Part shown: piece by piece, positions 9,168 to 18,152 of the stretch
Layout of the letters: every line of letters starts with the position of its first letter
Position numbering within the stretch: the first letter of the stretch is position 1
Assembly (NCBI RefSeq): GCF_947491715.1
Contig: NZ_CANLKR010000001.1
Span: 496,001 to 560,000, forward strand
DNA from: an uncultured Shewanella sp.
GTDB taxonomy: Bacteria > Pseudomonadota > Gammaproteobacteria > Enterobacterales > Shewanellaceae
Direction of reading: 5' to 3'
DNA: 64,000 nucleotides
Program-made: the position numbers and the translations under genes
The notes under the pieces: model-generated
Database searches by the model: none
Told to the model about the DNA's origin: nothing
What the model saw: the letters and a program-made list of their open reading frames with translations, nothing else

Positions 9168-11228
9168 ATGATAAGAAAAATCAATAAAGGCTGGTTATGC
9201 TTGTTACTCATGTTAGTGAGTAGCAGTTGGAGCGTTAATGTACTCGCGGGAAAAATAGACTCCGTGACTAATTTACTTTATACCGAAAAAGGGCTAGCGG
9301 GAAAGGCTGTATTTACCCAAGAAAGTGAATTTGATTACAGTGGCTTTATTGAAGTGGGCTGGAATAACCGTCGCTTGAAAATTAATGAATCGGTGACCTT
9401 AGATAAAAATGGTATGCCAATTAGGTTTCAAGCTCAGGGGCAATCCCCTTTTGGCTCTGCGATTAATGAGACTTTTAGCATTAAAAATCATCGGGCTAAA
9501 TGGGAGAGCGCGAAAGATGTGGGGAGCATAGCAGTCAATGAGCCTCGTTTTTATATTCCTGCCGATAGCTCAATTGCAACGGATGCGGCATTTGTGAGGG
9601 CATTATTATCATCGCCTTCTAAAACCTTGGCATTATTGCCCAGTGGTCATGCGTCATTAACCATACTCAATGAACAAGAGATTGAGCATGATGGTAACAA
9701 AGCACGGGTGTATTTATACGCGCTCAGTGGATTGGACTTTACACCAGATTTTGCTTGGTATGACGATAAAGGCCGTTTATTTGCTCAAAATATGGGGGGA
9801 TTTATGCGGGTGATCCGGCAAGGATTTAGTCTTGAAAACTTGAAAGTCTTGAGTGAGATCCAGCAAAATGAAGAAAAATCTTATCTTGAAAATATGGCTG
9901 ATAAATTAAGTCATTCTTATTCCCAATTGCTTATTCAGGGCAGTAATATCGTTGACGTTGAGAGCGGCAAACTGATTGAGCAAACCGACGTGTTGCTGGA
10001 AGAGGGGAAAATCAAGAAAATCGCCAAACATATTCCACAAGAAAATAATATGCAAGTTGTTGATGGTAGTGGAAAAACATTATTGCCCGGCCTTTGGGAC
10101 ATGCATGGGCATTTATCAAAAGATGATGGATTACTTGATATCGCGGCTGGCGTCACGAGTGTGCGTGATATGGGCAGTAATCATGACAGTATTATGGAGA
10201 TTGAAGCGTTATTTAACACTAATCAGATCATTGGGCCACACGTGTATCGTGCAGGTTTTATGGATCAAAAAAGTGAATATTCTGCCGGTTTATCGGTAGA
10301 AACATTAGAAGAAGCATTGAATACCGTCGATTGGTTTGCCGATAACGGTTATATTCAAATTAAGTTATACAGCTCTATTGATCCGACTTGGGTGAAACCT
10401 CTAGCAGAGCGGGCGCATAACAGAGGCTTGCGGGTGAGCGGTCATATTCCTGCGTTTATGACAGCCGAGCAGGCAGTCAAAGCTGGCTACGATGAAATTC
10501 AGCATATTAATATGATTTTTCTGAACTTCTTGGCAGGGACTCATGCTGATACTCGACAGCAGTTACGGTTTTCATTAATTGGTGAAAAAGCCGGCGCTAT
10601 GGATTTAAACAGCCCTGAAATGAAAGATTTGATAAAGCTGTTGGCTGATAAGCGAGTGACTGTGGATCCCACTGTGTCGACTTTTAGAAGTTTATTAATC
10701 GCAGAAGATAGGCAAACCAACCCTGAGTACTTAGCCATTATAGATCATCTCCCTCCAGCAGCATCAAGACAGCTTAAAGGGGCTGCAATGAATGTGAAGG
10801 GCACAGCATTAGCTGAGTATAAAAAAAGTGCTGATGCATTAATCGACATGGTGAAAGTGCTTTATGATAATCAAGTGCCTATTGTGCCCGGCACTGATAA
10901 TTTAACGGGCTTTACTTTACACAGAGAGCTTGAGCTTTATGAGCAAGCAGGTATCCCTGCCTTTGATATTTTAGCCATGGCCAGTATCAATTCCGCTAAT
11001 TTAGTCGGAGCGGGTCATCTTTCTGGTTCAATCAAAGAAGGTAAGAATGCCGATGTCATTTTAGTTGAGGGCGATCCAACCAAAAATATGAGTGATCTTC
11101 GAAAAATATCGCTGGTGGTCAAAGGTAATCACTTTTATAAAACCGCTGATCTCTATCGCACTTTAGGAGTAAAACCTTTTACTCAACCTGCGATCGTAAC
11201 AGGCGCTAAAGCGACGCAATTACATTAA
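9168..11228 (+). CDS. Exported metal-dependent amidohydrolase with an extra N-terminal domain
   Basis: I chose ATG 9168 because AAGGAAGAAGAG lies just upstream and it opens a normal signal peptide (MIRKINKGWLCLLLMLV, ending VLAGK). An in-frame start 93 bases upstream would spoil this. The product is 686 residues. Residues about 25-240 match nothing I recognise. Residues about 245-650 are an amidohydrolase TIM barrel of the imidazolonepropionase/prolidase-like group. Metal ligands are visible: H313 and H315 in DMHGH, the probable carboxylated lysine K399 in IKLYSS, H426 in VSGHIP, H446 in EIQHIN and D577 in GTDN. The C-terminus carries the usual GSIKEGKNADVILVEGDP segment. It follows the S9 peptidase gene closely and is closed by a strong hairpin at 11238. 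The substrate is unknown. Confidence 0.88.
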   Translation: MIRKINKGWLCLLLMLVSSSWSVNVLAGKIDSVTNLLYTEKGLAGKAVFTQESEFDYSGFIEVGWNNRRLKINESVTLDKNGMPIRFQAQGQSPFGSAINETFSIKNHRAKWESAKDVGSIAVNEPRFYIPADSSIATDAAFVRALLSSPSKTLALLPSGHASLTILNEQEIEHDGNKARVYLYALSGLDFTPDFAWYDDKGRLFAQNMGGFMRVIRQGFSLENLKVLSEIQQNEEKSYLENMADKLSHSYSQLLIQGSNIVDVESGKLIEQTDVLLEEGKIKKIAKHIPQENNMQVVDGSGKTLLPGLWDMHGHLSKDDGLLDIAAGVTSVRDMGSNHDSIMEIEALFNTNQIIGPHVYRAGFMDQKSEYSAGLSVETLEEALNTVDWFADNGYIQIKLYSSIDPTWVKPLAERAHNRGLRVSGHIPAFMTAEQAVKAGYDEIQHINMIFLNFLAGTHADTRQQLRFSLIGEKAGAMDLNSPEMKDLIKLLADKRVTVDPTVSTFRSLLIAEDRQTNPEYLAIIDHLPPAASRQLKGAAMNVKGTALAEYKKSADALIDMVKVLYDNQVPIVPGTDNLTGFTLHRELELYEQAGIPAFDILAMASINSANLVGAGHLSGSIKEGKNADVILVEGDPTKNMSDLRKISLVVKGNHFYKTADLYRTLGVKPFTQPAIVTGAKATQLH

Positions 11229-11237
11229 TGTTAGAGA

Positions 11238-11270
11238 TAACAATAGCCTCATTTTTAGAGGCTATTGTTA
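11238..11270. terminator. Bidirectional intrinsic terminator between convergent genes
   Basis: Perfect 13-bp stem (11238-11250 with 11258-11270) around a 7-base loop. It sits between the ends of the amidohydrolase gene and the ankyrin effector gene, which converge here. Both flanks are AT-rich, so it can serve both strands. Confidence 0.8.
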
Positions 11271-11285
11271 TTAAATGGGGAGAGG

Positions 11286-13739
11286 TTATACCGTTCTTTG
11301 TGTTAAATAAGGCATCTTAGTAATTTGTTCTAATAAATTAAGGGAAATAGTTGAAAGGGGAGTTGATGGTTCTTTTTTGCTAAAAAAACGACTCAATTTC
11401 CCAGAAAAGCTTTGACTTTCAACCTGTTTTTCAGCCCAAGTGAGTAAAGTCTCTAATTTCACCTTACTCTCGTTATTTGTTAGGCTTGTTAGAGGCATTC
11501 GTAAATGCTCACCTTCTTTTTTAAGTAACAATTGTAATATCGGTTCGTTATTATTTTTTATCGCCAAAGATAAAGATGTATTATTTTTTATATCTATATT
11601 TGTTAAGCTTATTGATGGCACCCGCTCGAGGATCAGTTTAGCAATCTCATTATTATTATTTTCAATAGCCAACATTAATACAGATTTTCTTTGGGAGTCG
11701 AGCTGTAGTAAGTCATCAGTAGATAACTTTGCTAAGATCAATTTTGCTATTTCTGTATTTCCCGAACTGATTGCCTTCATGAGAGCTGTTTCCCCGTGGA
11801 TATTAGGCTTCGTTAAGCTCTCTTTTGGTAGCTTTTTAAGGATTAATGCCGCAATTTTGTGGTCTTGATTATTGATGGCTTTTATTAATACAGAGTCCAT
11901 TTTTGAGTCTAGCTGCATTAATTGTTTACCTGATAATTTATTTATTATCATTTCGGCTATTTTGGAGTTTTTAGAGTCAACCGCTTTCATTAATGCACTT
12001 TCACCTTGTTTATCTTGCTTGATCAAGTCTTGAGCTGACATTTTATCGATCATTGTTTTAGCAAGATGATCTACTACATCTGCATTTTCATCTTCGCAAA
12101 GCACCATTAACGGTGTTTTATCAGTCGATGGGGTCGTTATATTGAGATTAATTTTGTTATGCTTAACGAGTGTATTAAACATTTCTTCTTTACCATCTTC
12201 AAAGCCTATATCTTTATTTTGTAGGATAATGTCTAGTGCTTTAAAGAGTGGATATGTACCATTTCCATCTGGCTTGTTTACATTGATTTTTGGGTGTGAG
12301 GCAATAATGTTAAATGCTCTTTCATCCGTATTGTCCCCATAGCTTAATAATTCTGTTAATGGTGTAAATCCCGCTTTATCGGGAGTATTTATTTTGGTAT
12401 TTTTAGCAACAAGTTTAGTCAATATTTCGTAGGTATCGTTATTTCTGTTTTGACTATCTATGACTAAAGAAAGCAACTTAGGATCACTAGTATCAGTATT
12501 ATGTTCTAGTATTAAATCTATTTTTTCTTTTAAAAGTGATGTTTCTTCATTGGTTAAAGCTTTTTCATTTCCAAAGTAGGTATTAAGAGCATAATAAATA
12601 GGACTATGACCTTTATTATTGGTCGCATTGATTGCTTTAGGATCTGCTTTAAGGAGGATTTTTAAATCATTGATGGATACATCTTGATCCAGTAATGCTT
12701 GGGTAAAGCCTGTTTGTATGTTGTTTAAATCAGTATTGTTTAATGATTCACGACCATTTTGAACTGAATTTAGATATTGCTCATCATGAACATCAAATGT
12801 CTGCATGATATTATTACTCGTGTTTCTATAGACGTGAATGCTTTCTGATCCAGATTTATATGGTGAGGGGTGATCCCATAGCTTATCCGTTCTTAATAGT
12901 ATTTCATTACTAATATCGAAATTGTTTATTGAGTTGTTATATGTGTTAATTGATTGTTTGGTAAGAAATTTAGATGCATCTTGTTTCTGTAGTAACCTAT
13001 TTTTATTTTCATTGTTAAAGACTTCAGTTGATTCTTTAAGGCAGGTTTGCATTTTTTTCTGGAGTTCTTGACCTTCTTGTGTTGTGGTCGGTTTAGCTGT
13101 TTTTGTAATTTTCACATCTTGGAAGCAAGAGTCTTTATACAATACAGGTGTTGGGTGTAGGCACCATGCATCAATAACAATTGCATCATCCATAGGTTTA
13201 TTGGTTTTGGGATCCAACTCCCCAATGATGACAACTGAGTGGTCATTACTCCAAGCAGCCAAATGTACGGGCAAACTGTGCTCTTTAGCGGCTAATTTCG
13301 CAAAGAGTAAGCGGCCCACATCTCCACAAAATGATCCTTTAGAGAGTTTAGCTCTATAAACCGCTTGTTCAATTTCACCAAATTTATCATATTCATTTTG
13401 CTTTATTGTGCCCTTAGCAGAATCAAGAAAATAATGCATTCTTTTACCGGCAAGAGCATTGATATTCGATTCACCCTCAGTGAATTTAATATGGGCTCTT
13501 TGGTTGCCAATAAACTCGATTCCATCTTGATATTTAATGGATATAATGGCTTCTTTAGCTTTCATTAAATGCGACATTGTTTGCTCGGAAACATCCTGTA
13601 AAATGACATCATTACCTTTATGAGTTGAAACAAAATTTAATTCTCTTGAGGTTGTATTATTAATTGAGAAGTTTTTTATTGATTCAGGTACTAAATCTTG
13701 AAACTTAGGAGAATTAGGTAGTTGAGATAATGTTGGCAT
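11286..13739 (-). CDS. Ankyrin-repeat protein with papain-like Cys-His-Asp domain, probable type III secretion effector
   Basis: An 817-residue protein with no signal peptide and a polar Ser/Asn/Thr-rich N-terminus (MPTLSQLPNS), as is usual for type III effectors. Residues about 120-210 hold a candidate papain-like triad: Cys138 in GSFCGDVGRLL, His167 in SNDHSVVIIG and Asp190 in IVIDAW. The spacing and the helix-strand-strand pattern are those of cysteine proteases and glutamine deamidases used as effectors. Residues about 360-780 are ankyrin-type repeats, regular in the second half (GESALMKAVDSKNSKIAEMI, HGETALMKAISSGNTEIAKL). The gene follows a CesT-like chaperone gene by 42 bases on the same strand, which is the classic effector/chaperone layout. 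The enzyme activity and the host target are inference. It could instead be a non-secreted ankyrin protein, but the chaperone argues against that. Confidence 0.75.
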   Translation of the reverse strand: MPTLSQLPNSPKFQDLVPESIKNFSINNTTSRELNFVSTHKGNDVILQDVSEQTMSHLMKAKEAIISIKYQDGIEFIGNQRAHIKFTEGESNINALAGKRMHYFLDSAKGTIKQNEYDKFGEIEQAVYRAKLSKGSFCGDVGRLLFAKLAAKEHSLPVHLAAWSNDHSVVIIGELDPKTNKPMDDAIVIDAWCLHPTPVLYKDSCFQDVKITKTAKPTTTQEGQELQKKMQTCLKESTEVFNNENKNRLLQKQDASKFLTKQSINTYNNSINNFDISNEILLRTDKLWDHPSPYKSGSESIHVYRNTSNNIMQTFDVHDEQYLNSVQNGRESLNNTDLNNIQTGFTQALLDQDVSINDLKILLKADPKAINATNNKGHSPIYYALNTYFGNEKALTNEETSLLKEKIDLILEHNTDTSDPKLLSLVIDSQNRNNDTYEILTKLVAKNTKINTPDKAGFTPLTELLSYGDNTDERAFNIIASHPKINVNKPDGNGTYPLFKALDIILQNKDIGFEDGKEEMFNTLVKHNKINLNITTPSTDKTPLMVLCEDENADVVDHLAKTMIDKMSAQDLIKQDKQGESALMKAVDSKNSKIAEMIINKLSGKQLMQLDSKMDSVLIKAINNQDHKIAALILKKLPKESLTKPNIHGETALMKAISSGNTEIAKLILAKLSTDDLLQLDSQRKSVLMLAIENNNNEIAKLILERVPSISLTNIDIKNNTSLSLAIKNNNEPILQLLLKKEGEHLRMPLTSLTNNESKVKLETLLTWAEKQVESQSFSGKLSRFFSKKEPSTPLSTISLNLLEQITKMPYLTQRTV

Positions 13740-13781
13740 GAGGTTTTATTCCTATATTTTATGCTGCAAAGGTTTAAAATA

Positions 13782-14168
13782 TTAGTGAGAAATTGAGAAT
13801 GAATTCTTGAACTTTAGGCTTTTTTCAATGACAGAGTTAATGCAATCTTTAAATTCAAAATCGTTAATTGATGCATTTATTTTATAACTGTAAACAATGT
13901 GTTTTTTATCAGGACAAATACCAAGGGTTCCGTCGGCGGAATCACTGCATAGGTAATTCCCTATAAGCAGTCTTTCATAAATACTTAATCGTTCATTGTC
14001 GTTGATTGTAGAAATATAAGCGGAAATATGTATTGAAAATGTTTCTTCGATATAAATTATATTGATTTCAAGCTCATCATTGATGGCTAAAGTGACAATA
14101 TTATTGTTTATGGTGAGGTTTTTATTATCGAAGTAAAAATGTATCAAAGATTTGAAATGTTCTTGCAT
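13782..14168 (-). CDS. CesT/SycE-like type III secretion chaperone
   Basis: A small acidic protein of 128 residues. The pattern matches class I chaperones of type III effectors (CesT/Tir family): an N-terminal helix with a hydrophobic/aromatic face, then strands ending with LLIGNYLCSDSADGTLGICPDKKHIVYSYKI, which fits the family pattern of a leucine-rich helix, a glycine turn and a strand, and a long C-terminal helix (residues about 105-122). It lies directly upstream of the ankyrin effector gene with 42 bases between them, so it most likely binds the N-terminal region of that effector and keeps it ready for secretion. The similarity is structural and of low sequence identity, so the call leans on the pattern, size, acidity and neighbour together. 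No secretion-apparatus gene is in the window. Confidence 0.72.
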   Translation of the reverse strand: MQEHFKSLIHFYFDNKNLTINNNIVTLAINDELEINIIYIEETFSIHISAYISTINDNERLSIYERLLIGNYLCSDSADGTLGICPDKKHIVYSYKINASINDFEFKDCINSVIEKSLKFKNSFSISH

Positions 14169-14501
14169 ATGACCGCCAGTAAGATTAACTATATTTAATT
14201 TTTAGTTAATCTATATGATTATTTTTCAGTCATATATCGTATTTCAATTTAAATGTAATTATCTCATCTTACCAGTTACTTCTTTGATTTTATGACTAAT
14301 TGACTTGGCATTCATTTGTTTAATAGCTTGTCAATAAAAATTAGTTGTTATTAATTTTTGTGAGTGGAGTAGTAATGTTTTTGTTCAGAATACTTTCTTT
14401 CTTATATCAAAGTTATTCAGAAAATATTAATAGTTTTACTGGAGTATTATTACAGTTTTAAGTGGTGGTACCATTCATATACCCAAATTCATTGAAGGTG
14501 T

Positions 14502-14537
14502 AAGGTTCAGAGGGATGATTACTCCCTCTTTAACCTT
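14502..14537 (-). terminator. Long hairpin downstream of the Gfo/Idh/MocA gene
   Basis: Inner stem AGAGGGA/TCCCTCT (14509-14515 with 14523-14529) is extended by AAGGTT/AACCTT (14502-14507 with 14532-14537). It lies 65 bases after the stop of the oxidoreductase gene on the minus strand. There is no clear U-tract, so transcript processing or a weak terminator are both possible. The rest of 14169-14601 is AT-rich with no gene seen and probably holds the chaperone/effector promoter. Confidence 0.5.
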
Positions 14538-14601
14538 GCCACAAGCGTGACGTTTTTTTAAGAGCGATGGAAACATGTATCTTCAGGTGCTGACTATCAC
14601 C

Positions 14602-15594
14602 TTATGTCGCTGCTGTTTCCCAATCAGTGAGTATTTGCATGATTTGCATAGAATCGTCAATAGTGACACTTGGAAAACACAAAGATGTCTTACCCGTTTC
14701 TAAGGCTTCTCGTACTTGCCTGACTTGATATAAAAAAGCATTACCGTCGGCGGTGACATCAATGATTTTCTCTGTTTGCTCATACTGGCTAACACGTAAT
14801 TGATTACCTGCTGCCTCCGGTAACCAAGGGTTGGAGATAATGTCGAGTTTGCCTTTTGTGCCTAATACCGTAAATGCAGCATGTAGGCCGTAATTTTCGG
14901 CCGTATGTAATTGACATATGACATCATTATTGAAACGAAATATCGCACTGCTTTCATTGATATTGCCATCTTGCCCGCGTCGGCCTTGGGCGCTTACCAC
15001 GGCCTTGTCGAAAATGTTTTCACCAAAGTGCTTTTTCAAAATTAGATGCATTAATGAGGCTGGGTAGCAGCCTAAATTATACAGTGCGCCATGGCTTAAG
15101 GGATTGACAAAGTCTGCAATGGCCGCGCAATACTGCCCTGAGATGGATTTGATTTGGCCAATTGAACCTGCATCAATGACTTGGCTAATTTTTTCGGCAA
15201 AAGGGTGACAGAGGTACATGAGCCCTTCTGCAAAAAAGACATCATGTTGTTTGACTGCCTTGATGGCCTCTTGAGTTTTTTCCATATCAATGGATAAGGA
15301 TTTTTCACATAGAATGGCTTTTCCGGCCTGTGAGGCTTTAATAATATATTCGTGGTGTAGATGATTTGGTAAAGCGATGTAGATGATATCTACGGCCTCA
15401 TCACTGATTAATGCATCAAAATTTTGATACGTATAAGGTATGTCATACTGCTTCGAAAAAGCGTGTAAGGTATCGCTATTGCGACCTGCGACACTGTGGA
15501 TTACTGTTTTACCGTCTTCAATAATGGCGTCTGCCATGACACCTGAAATAAAGCTGGTGCCCAGTATGCCCCATTTAAGTGGTTTAACCATCAT
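14602..15594 (-). CDS. Gfo/Idh/MocA-family NAD(P)-dependent oxidoreductase
   Basis: A 330-residue cytosolic protein. Residues about 5-125 are a Rossmann domain starting KWGILGTSFISGVMADAI, a variant of the GxGxxG dinucleotide motif. IALPNHLHHEYIIKA and the following CEKSL segment carry the family lysine (EKxxS/L), expected near the active site. The second half is the alpha/beta C-terminal domain (LYNLGCYPASLMHLIL). Members oxidise or reduce sugars, inositols or trans-dihydrodiols; the substrate here is unknown. The start codon directly abuts the stop of the monooxygenase-like gene upstream, and the AAAGGA ribosome site lies inside the end of that gene, so the two are translationally linked. 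Confidence 0.85.
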   Translation of the reverse strand: MMVKPLKWGILGTSFISGVMADAIIEDGKTVIHSVAGRNSDTLHAFSKQYDIPYTYQNFDALISDEAVDIIYIALPNHLHHEYIIKASQAGKAILCEKSLSIDMEKTQEAIKAVKQHDVFFAEGLMYLCHPFAEKISQVIDAGSIGQIKSISGQYCAAIADFVNPLSHGALYNLGCYPASLMHLILKKHFGENIFDKAVVSAQGRRGQDGNINESSAIFRFNNDVICQLHTAENYGLHAAFTVLGTKGKLDIISNPWLPEAAGNQLRVSQYEQTEKIIDVTADGNAFLYQVRQVREALETGKTSLCFPSVTIDDSMQIMQILTDWETAAT

Positions 15595-15897
15595 TTAGTT
15601 TCCTTTTACAAGTTTATTAAGTTCAAAGGCTTGAACTAAATCGGTCAAACCCAGTTCGATGAAGGTTTGAGTATGCTTAGCGTTAAAATGTTGCTCAAAT
15701 GCGGCTTCATCATCGTATCGTTCCCAAAAAATGAATCGATAGGGATCTTGTTTATCTTGAAAAGCGATGGCCATAGAGCAGCCCGTTTCACTCTCCATTG
15801 CTTCACAAAAAGTATGGATGGCATCGATGGCGACGGGTAAATCAGCGTCGGCTTTGACGCGTAACTCTGCAGTAATAAAAAGGCCTTGCTTTAACAT
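15595..15897 (-). CDS. Antibiotic-biosynthesis-monooxygenase (ABM) domain protein
   Basis: A 100-residue single-domain protein with the ferredoxin-like ABM/YgiN fold pattern: the opening FITAELRVKADADLPVAIDAI, the central ETGCSMAIAFQDKQDPYRFIFWERYDD and the helix EAAFEQHFNAKHTQTF. The FxxxExxxxxxxxxxHxxxxH/T arrangement is typical of putative quinol monooxygenases. It is the first gene of a two-gene minus-strand operon with the Gfo/Idh/MocA oxidoreductase and is divergent from a LysR gene starting at 16047, its likely regulator. A role in quinone or aldehyde redox chemistry is inference. Confidence 0.85.
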   Translation of the reverse strand: MLKQGLFITAELRVKADADLPVAIDAIHTFCEAMESETGCSMAIAFQDKQDPYRFIFWERYDDEAAFEQHFNAKHTQTFIELGLTDLVQAFELNKLVKGN

Positions 15898-16046
15898 TGT
15901 TTACTCAATTTTAGGTTAGTCAAAAAGGTTAATGACTTTATTACACCTATTTAAGTTAATAAATTCTGTTTTGGTTTAAACTTTACCAACTATAGGTTGT
16001 TAATTGAAAGCAGTTGTTCTGTGTTGAACAAGATATGAGGGGGAAC

Positions 16047-16922
16047 ATGGATAAATTAAAAAGTATGCAGGCCTTAGTGGCTGTGGTGGACTCAGGGAGC
16101 TTTTCAAAGGCCGCAGTGCGTTTATCCATTACCGCGACTATGGTGGGGAAACATATTAATGCATTAGAGGCAGCATTAGGCGTGCGATTATTGAATCGAA
16201 CGACTCGTAAACAATCACTAACCGAGGGTGGTGAGCAGTATTATTTTGAATGTCGGCGTTTATTGGCTGAAATTGCAGAAGCAGAAAACGGTTTGCAGCA
16301 ATTTAATCATGATCCAAAAGGTCTGATCAGAATTAACTCTCCTGTGACTTATGGTCATCAAATCCTCGCGCCAATTTTAGCTAAATTTTTACAAGCCTAT
16401 TCTCAAATAAATATTGAACTTATTTTAGATAATGGCGTTATCGATCCCTTACATGATCCTTTCGATTTGGTGATCCGCATTGGCAATTTAGCCGACTCAT
16501 CCTTAATCGCTCGACAGTTAGGGGAATATGATATGATATTTTGTGCATCGCCTAGTTACCTTAAGCAAGCAGGGATCCCCGACTCTATCGATGCTTTGCT
16601 ATCTCATTCCTGTTTAGGTTTTCATTATGGTGATGTACAGATTAATCAGATATTACGTCATGAAACATTGGCCTTTGATAAGTCCCACACCCGTTTGATC
16701 TCAAACAGTGGATCAGCTTTAAAAGTCGCTGCAATGGCTGGCGGGGGGATTATACTACAACCAAGATTATTGCTTGCAGATAGTATCGAAACCGGGGAGT
16801 TAATCGAAGTACTCATCGATTCAGCCCCGCAACCATTACCGATAAACCTATTATATAAAAGTACCACACAACCTTTAAAAATCCGCACTTTTATTGATTT
16901 TTTACTCTCATCCTTAATTTAA
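16047..16922 (+). CDS. LysR-family transcriptional regulator
   Basis: I chose ATG 16047 because a GAGGGGGA ribosome site precedes it and it gives the usual LysR N-terminus (MDKLKSMQALVAVVDSGSFS). The product is 291 residues. Residues 1-60 hold the winged helix-turn-helix (SKAAVRLSITATMVGKHINALEAALGVRLLNRTTR). Residues about 90-291 form the periplasmic-binding-like effector domain (GLIRINSPVTYGHQILAPIL). It is divergent from the ABM/oxidoreductase pair with 149 bases between the starts, the standard layout for LysR control of a neighbour. The effector molecule is unknown. Confidence 0.9.
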   Translation: MDKLKSMQALVAVVDSGSFSKAAVRLSITATMVGKHINALEAALGVRLLNRTTRKQSLTEGGEQYYFECRRLLAEIAEAENGLQQFNHDPKGLIRINSPVTYGHQILAPILAKFLQAYSQINIELILDNGVIDPLHDPFDLVIRIGNLADSSLIARQLGEYDMIFCASPSYLKQAGIPDSIDALLSHSCLGFHYGDVQINQILRHETLAFDKSHTRLISNSGSALKVAAMAGGGIILQPRLLLADSIETGELIEVLIDSAPQPLPINLLYKSTTQPLKIRTFIDFLLSSLI

Positions 16923-17123
16923 TTGAATACACTTCTCGATGATTGCTGGGCTTCTACTCACAATGAAAATATCTTCTTTATGGCTCGTGTTGGCATCTAC
17001 AGCTGTAATGAGAACGAGGCCTTGAGCCTGAATCCAATCATCGGGTGAATAGGCCAGCGCTTGACCTGCATGTATTAAGTTTGATGTCAGTCCATCATCA
17101 TTACAGAATCGATGACATTGTGT
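16914..17123 (-). pseudogene. Coding-like relic without a start codon between convergent LysR genes
   Basis: A 69-codon open frame with no ATG and stops just upstream (17129-17124). Its translation looks protein-like, for example QALAYSPDDWIQAQGLVL and HKEDIFIVSRSPAIIEK, and it ends in a TAA that overlaps the end of the LysR gene at 16922. I do not recognise the family. It may be the 3' end of a gene whose front was deleted when the LysR gene at 17139 was placed here. A chance open frame cannot be excluded. Confidence 0.3.
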
Positions 17124-17138
17124 TTATCAAGAGTCAAT

Positions 17139-18020
17139 CTACTCATCCCAATCAGCAAAATATTGCACTAGAAAATCAATAGCCAGTCGAACACGTAATG
17201 GCATAAAGCGTTTATTTTGATAAACAATCCAACTGCTGGTACCTTGTCCCCAAAAGGGTTCCAGTATAGGAATAACGTCATCACTTTCTATCGCCGTTGT
17301 AAAGGTGCTTTTTGGCATGTAAGCGATCCCCAGCCCTTTTTTGCATGCTTCTAATACGACATTGGCATTATTGCTGCGCCATTGCCCTTTGATTTTTATT
17401 CCGACTTTATTACCATCCATATTGAATTCCCACGTGTCATTATTGGAAACAATACAGTTATGGTTTTTCAGATGGTTAGGGTGTGTGGGGAGGCCATTTT
17501 CTGTCACATAATCTTTGCTAGCAACGGCCATCATGGGGCGTCTAACGAGTTTCCGAGCAACTAAACTAGAATCGGTTAATTCACCATAGCGAATGGCGAA
17601 ATCGATACCATCTTCTAACAAATTCACCACACGGCTATTGAGATCTAAATCGATGTTGAGCTGAGGATACTTGGAAACAAAGGCCATTAAGGCGGGAGCA
17701 AGATAATGTTCGGCAAAGCCACCCGCTGCGCTGACTTTTAGCGTGCCGCTGAGGTCAACTTGTTTGAGGTTGACTTGCTCGTTGGCTTGCTGAAGTCCGA
17801 TGACAAGGTTTTTAGCGTGTTGATAATAGGCACTGCCATTGTCTGTCAGAGTGACTAAACGAGTCGAACGGGCAAATAGCGCGCAGCCTAAACGTTCTTC
17901 TAAACGAGCAATCTGTCGACTGACATGGCTCGTGCTGCAGTTGAGTTGCTTAGCCGCTGTTGAAAAGCCGTGGGTTTCAGCCACTGTCACAAATTCAATT
18001 ATTCCATCAAAGCTGTTCAT
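17139..18020 (-). CDS. LysR-family transcriptional regulator, divergent from a DJ-1/PfpI gene
   Basis: A 293-residue LysR protein. Residues 1-60 are the DNA-binding domain (MNSFDGIIEFVTVAETHGFS, then AAKQLNCSTSHVSRQIARLE and GCALFARSTRLVTLT). The remainder is the effector domain (GTLKVSAAGGFAEHYLAPAL). It is divergent from the DJ-1/PfpI-like gene starting at 18153, with 132 bases between the two starts, so it probably controls that gene. The regulatory signal is unknown. The neighbour suggests electrophile or oxidative stress, but that is inference. Confidence 0.9.
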   Translation of the reverse strand: MNSFDGIIEFVTVAETHGFSTAAKQLNCSTSHVSRQIARLEERLGCALFARSTRLVTLTDNGSAYYQHAKNLVIGLQQANEQVNLKQVDLSGTLKVSAAGGFAEHYLAPALMAFVSKYPQLNIDLDLNSRVVNLLEDGIDFAIRYGELTDSSLVARKLVRRPMMAVASKDYVTENGLPTHPNHLKNHNCIVSNNDTWEFNMDGNKVGIKIKGQWRSNNANVVLEACKKGLGIAYMPKSTFTTAIESDDVIPILEPFWGQGTSSWIVYQNKRFMPLRVRLAIDFLVQYFADWDE

Positions 18021-18152
18021 CTAGCCTCTATTGTTGCTAAATAGCAATACTGTTTGACCAATTGAGCATATTAAAACTTATACTGCAATACATTATAGTA
18101 GCTTCACGGTTTGAAAAGAACCACTCAATACATAAATTCACGAGGCACTATC

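Noticed and set aside
9976..10299. A 107-codon open frame inside the amidohydrolase gene
   Set aside because: Lies wholly inside a well-supported gene in another frame.
11440..11868. A 142-codon plus-strand open frame over the ankyrin gene
   Set aside because: Antisense to regular ankyrin repeats; its length follows from the repeat codon bias.
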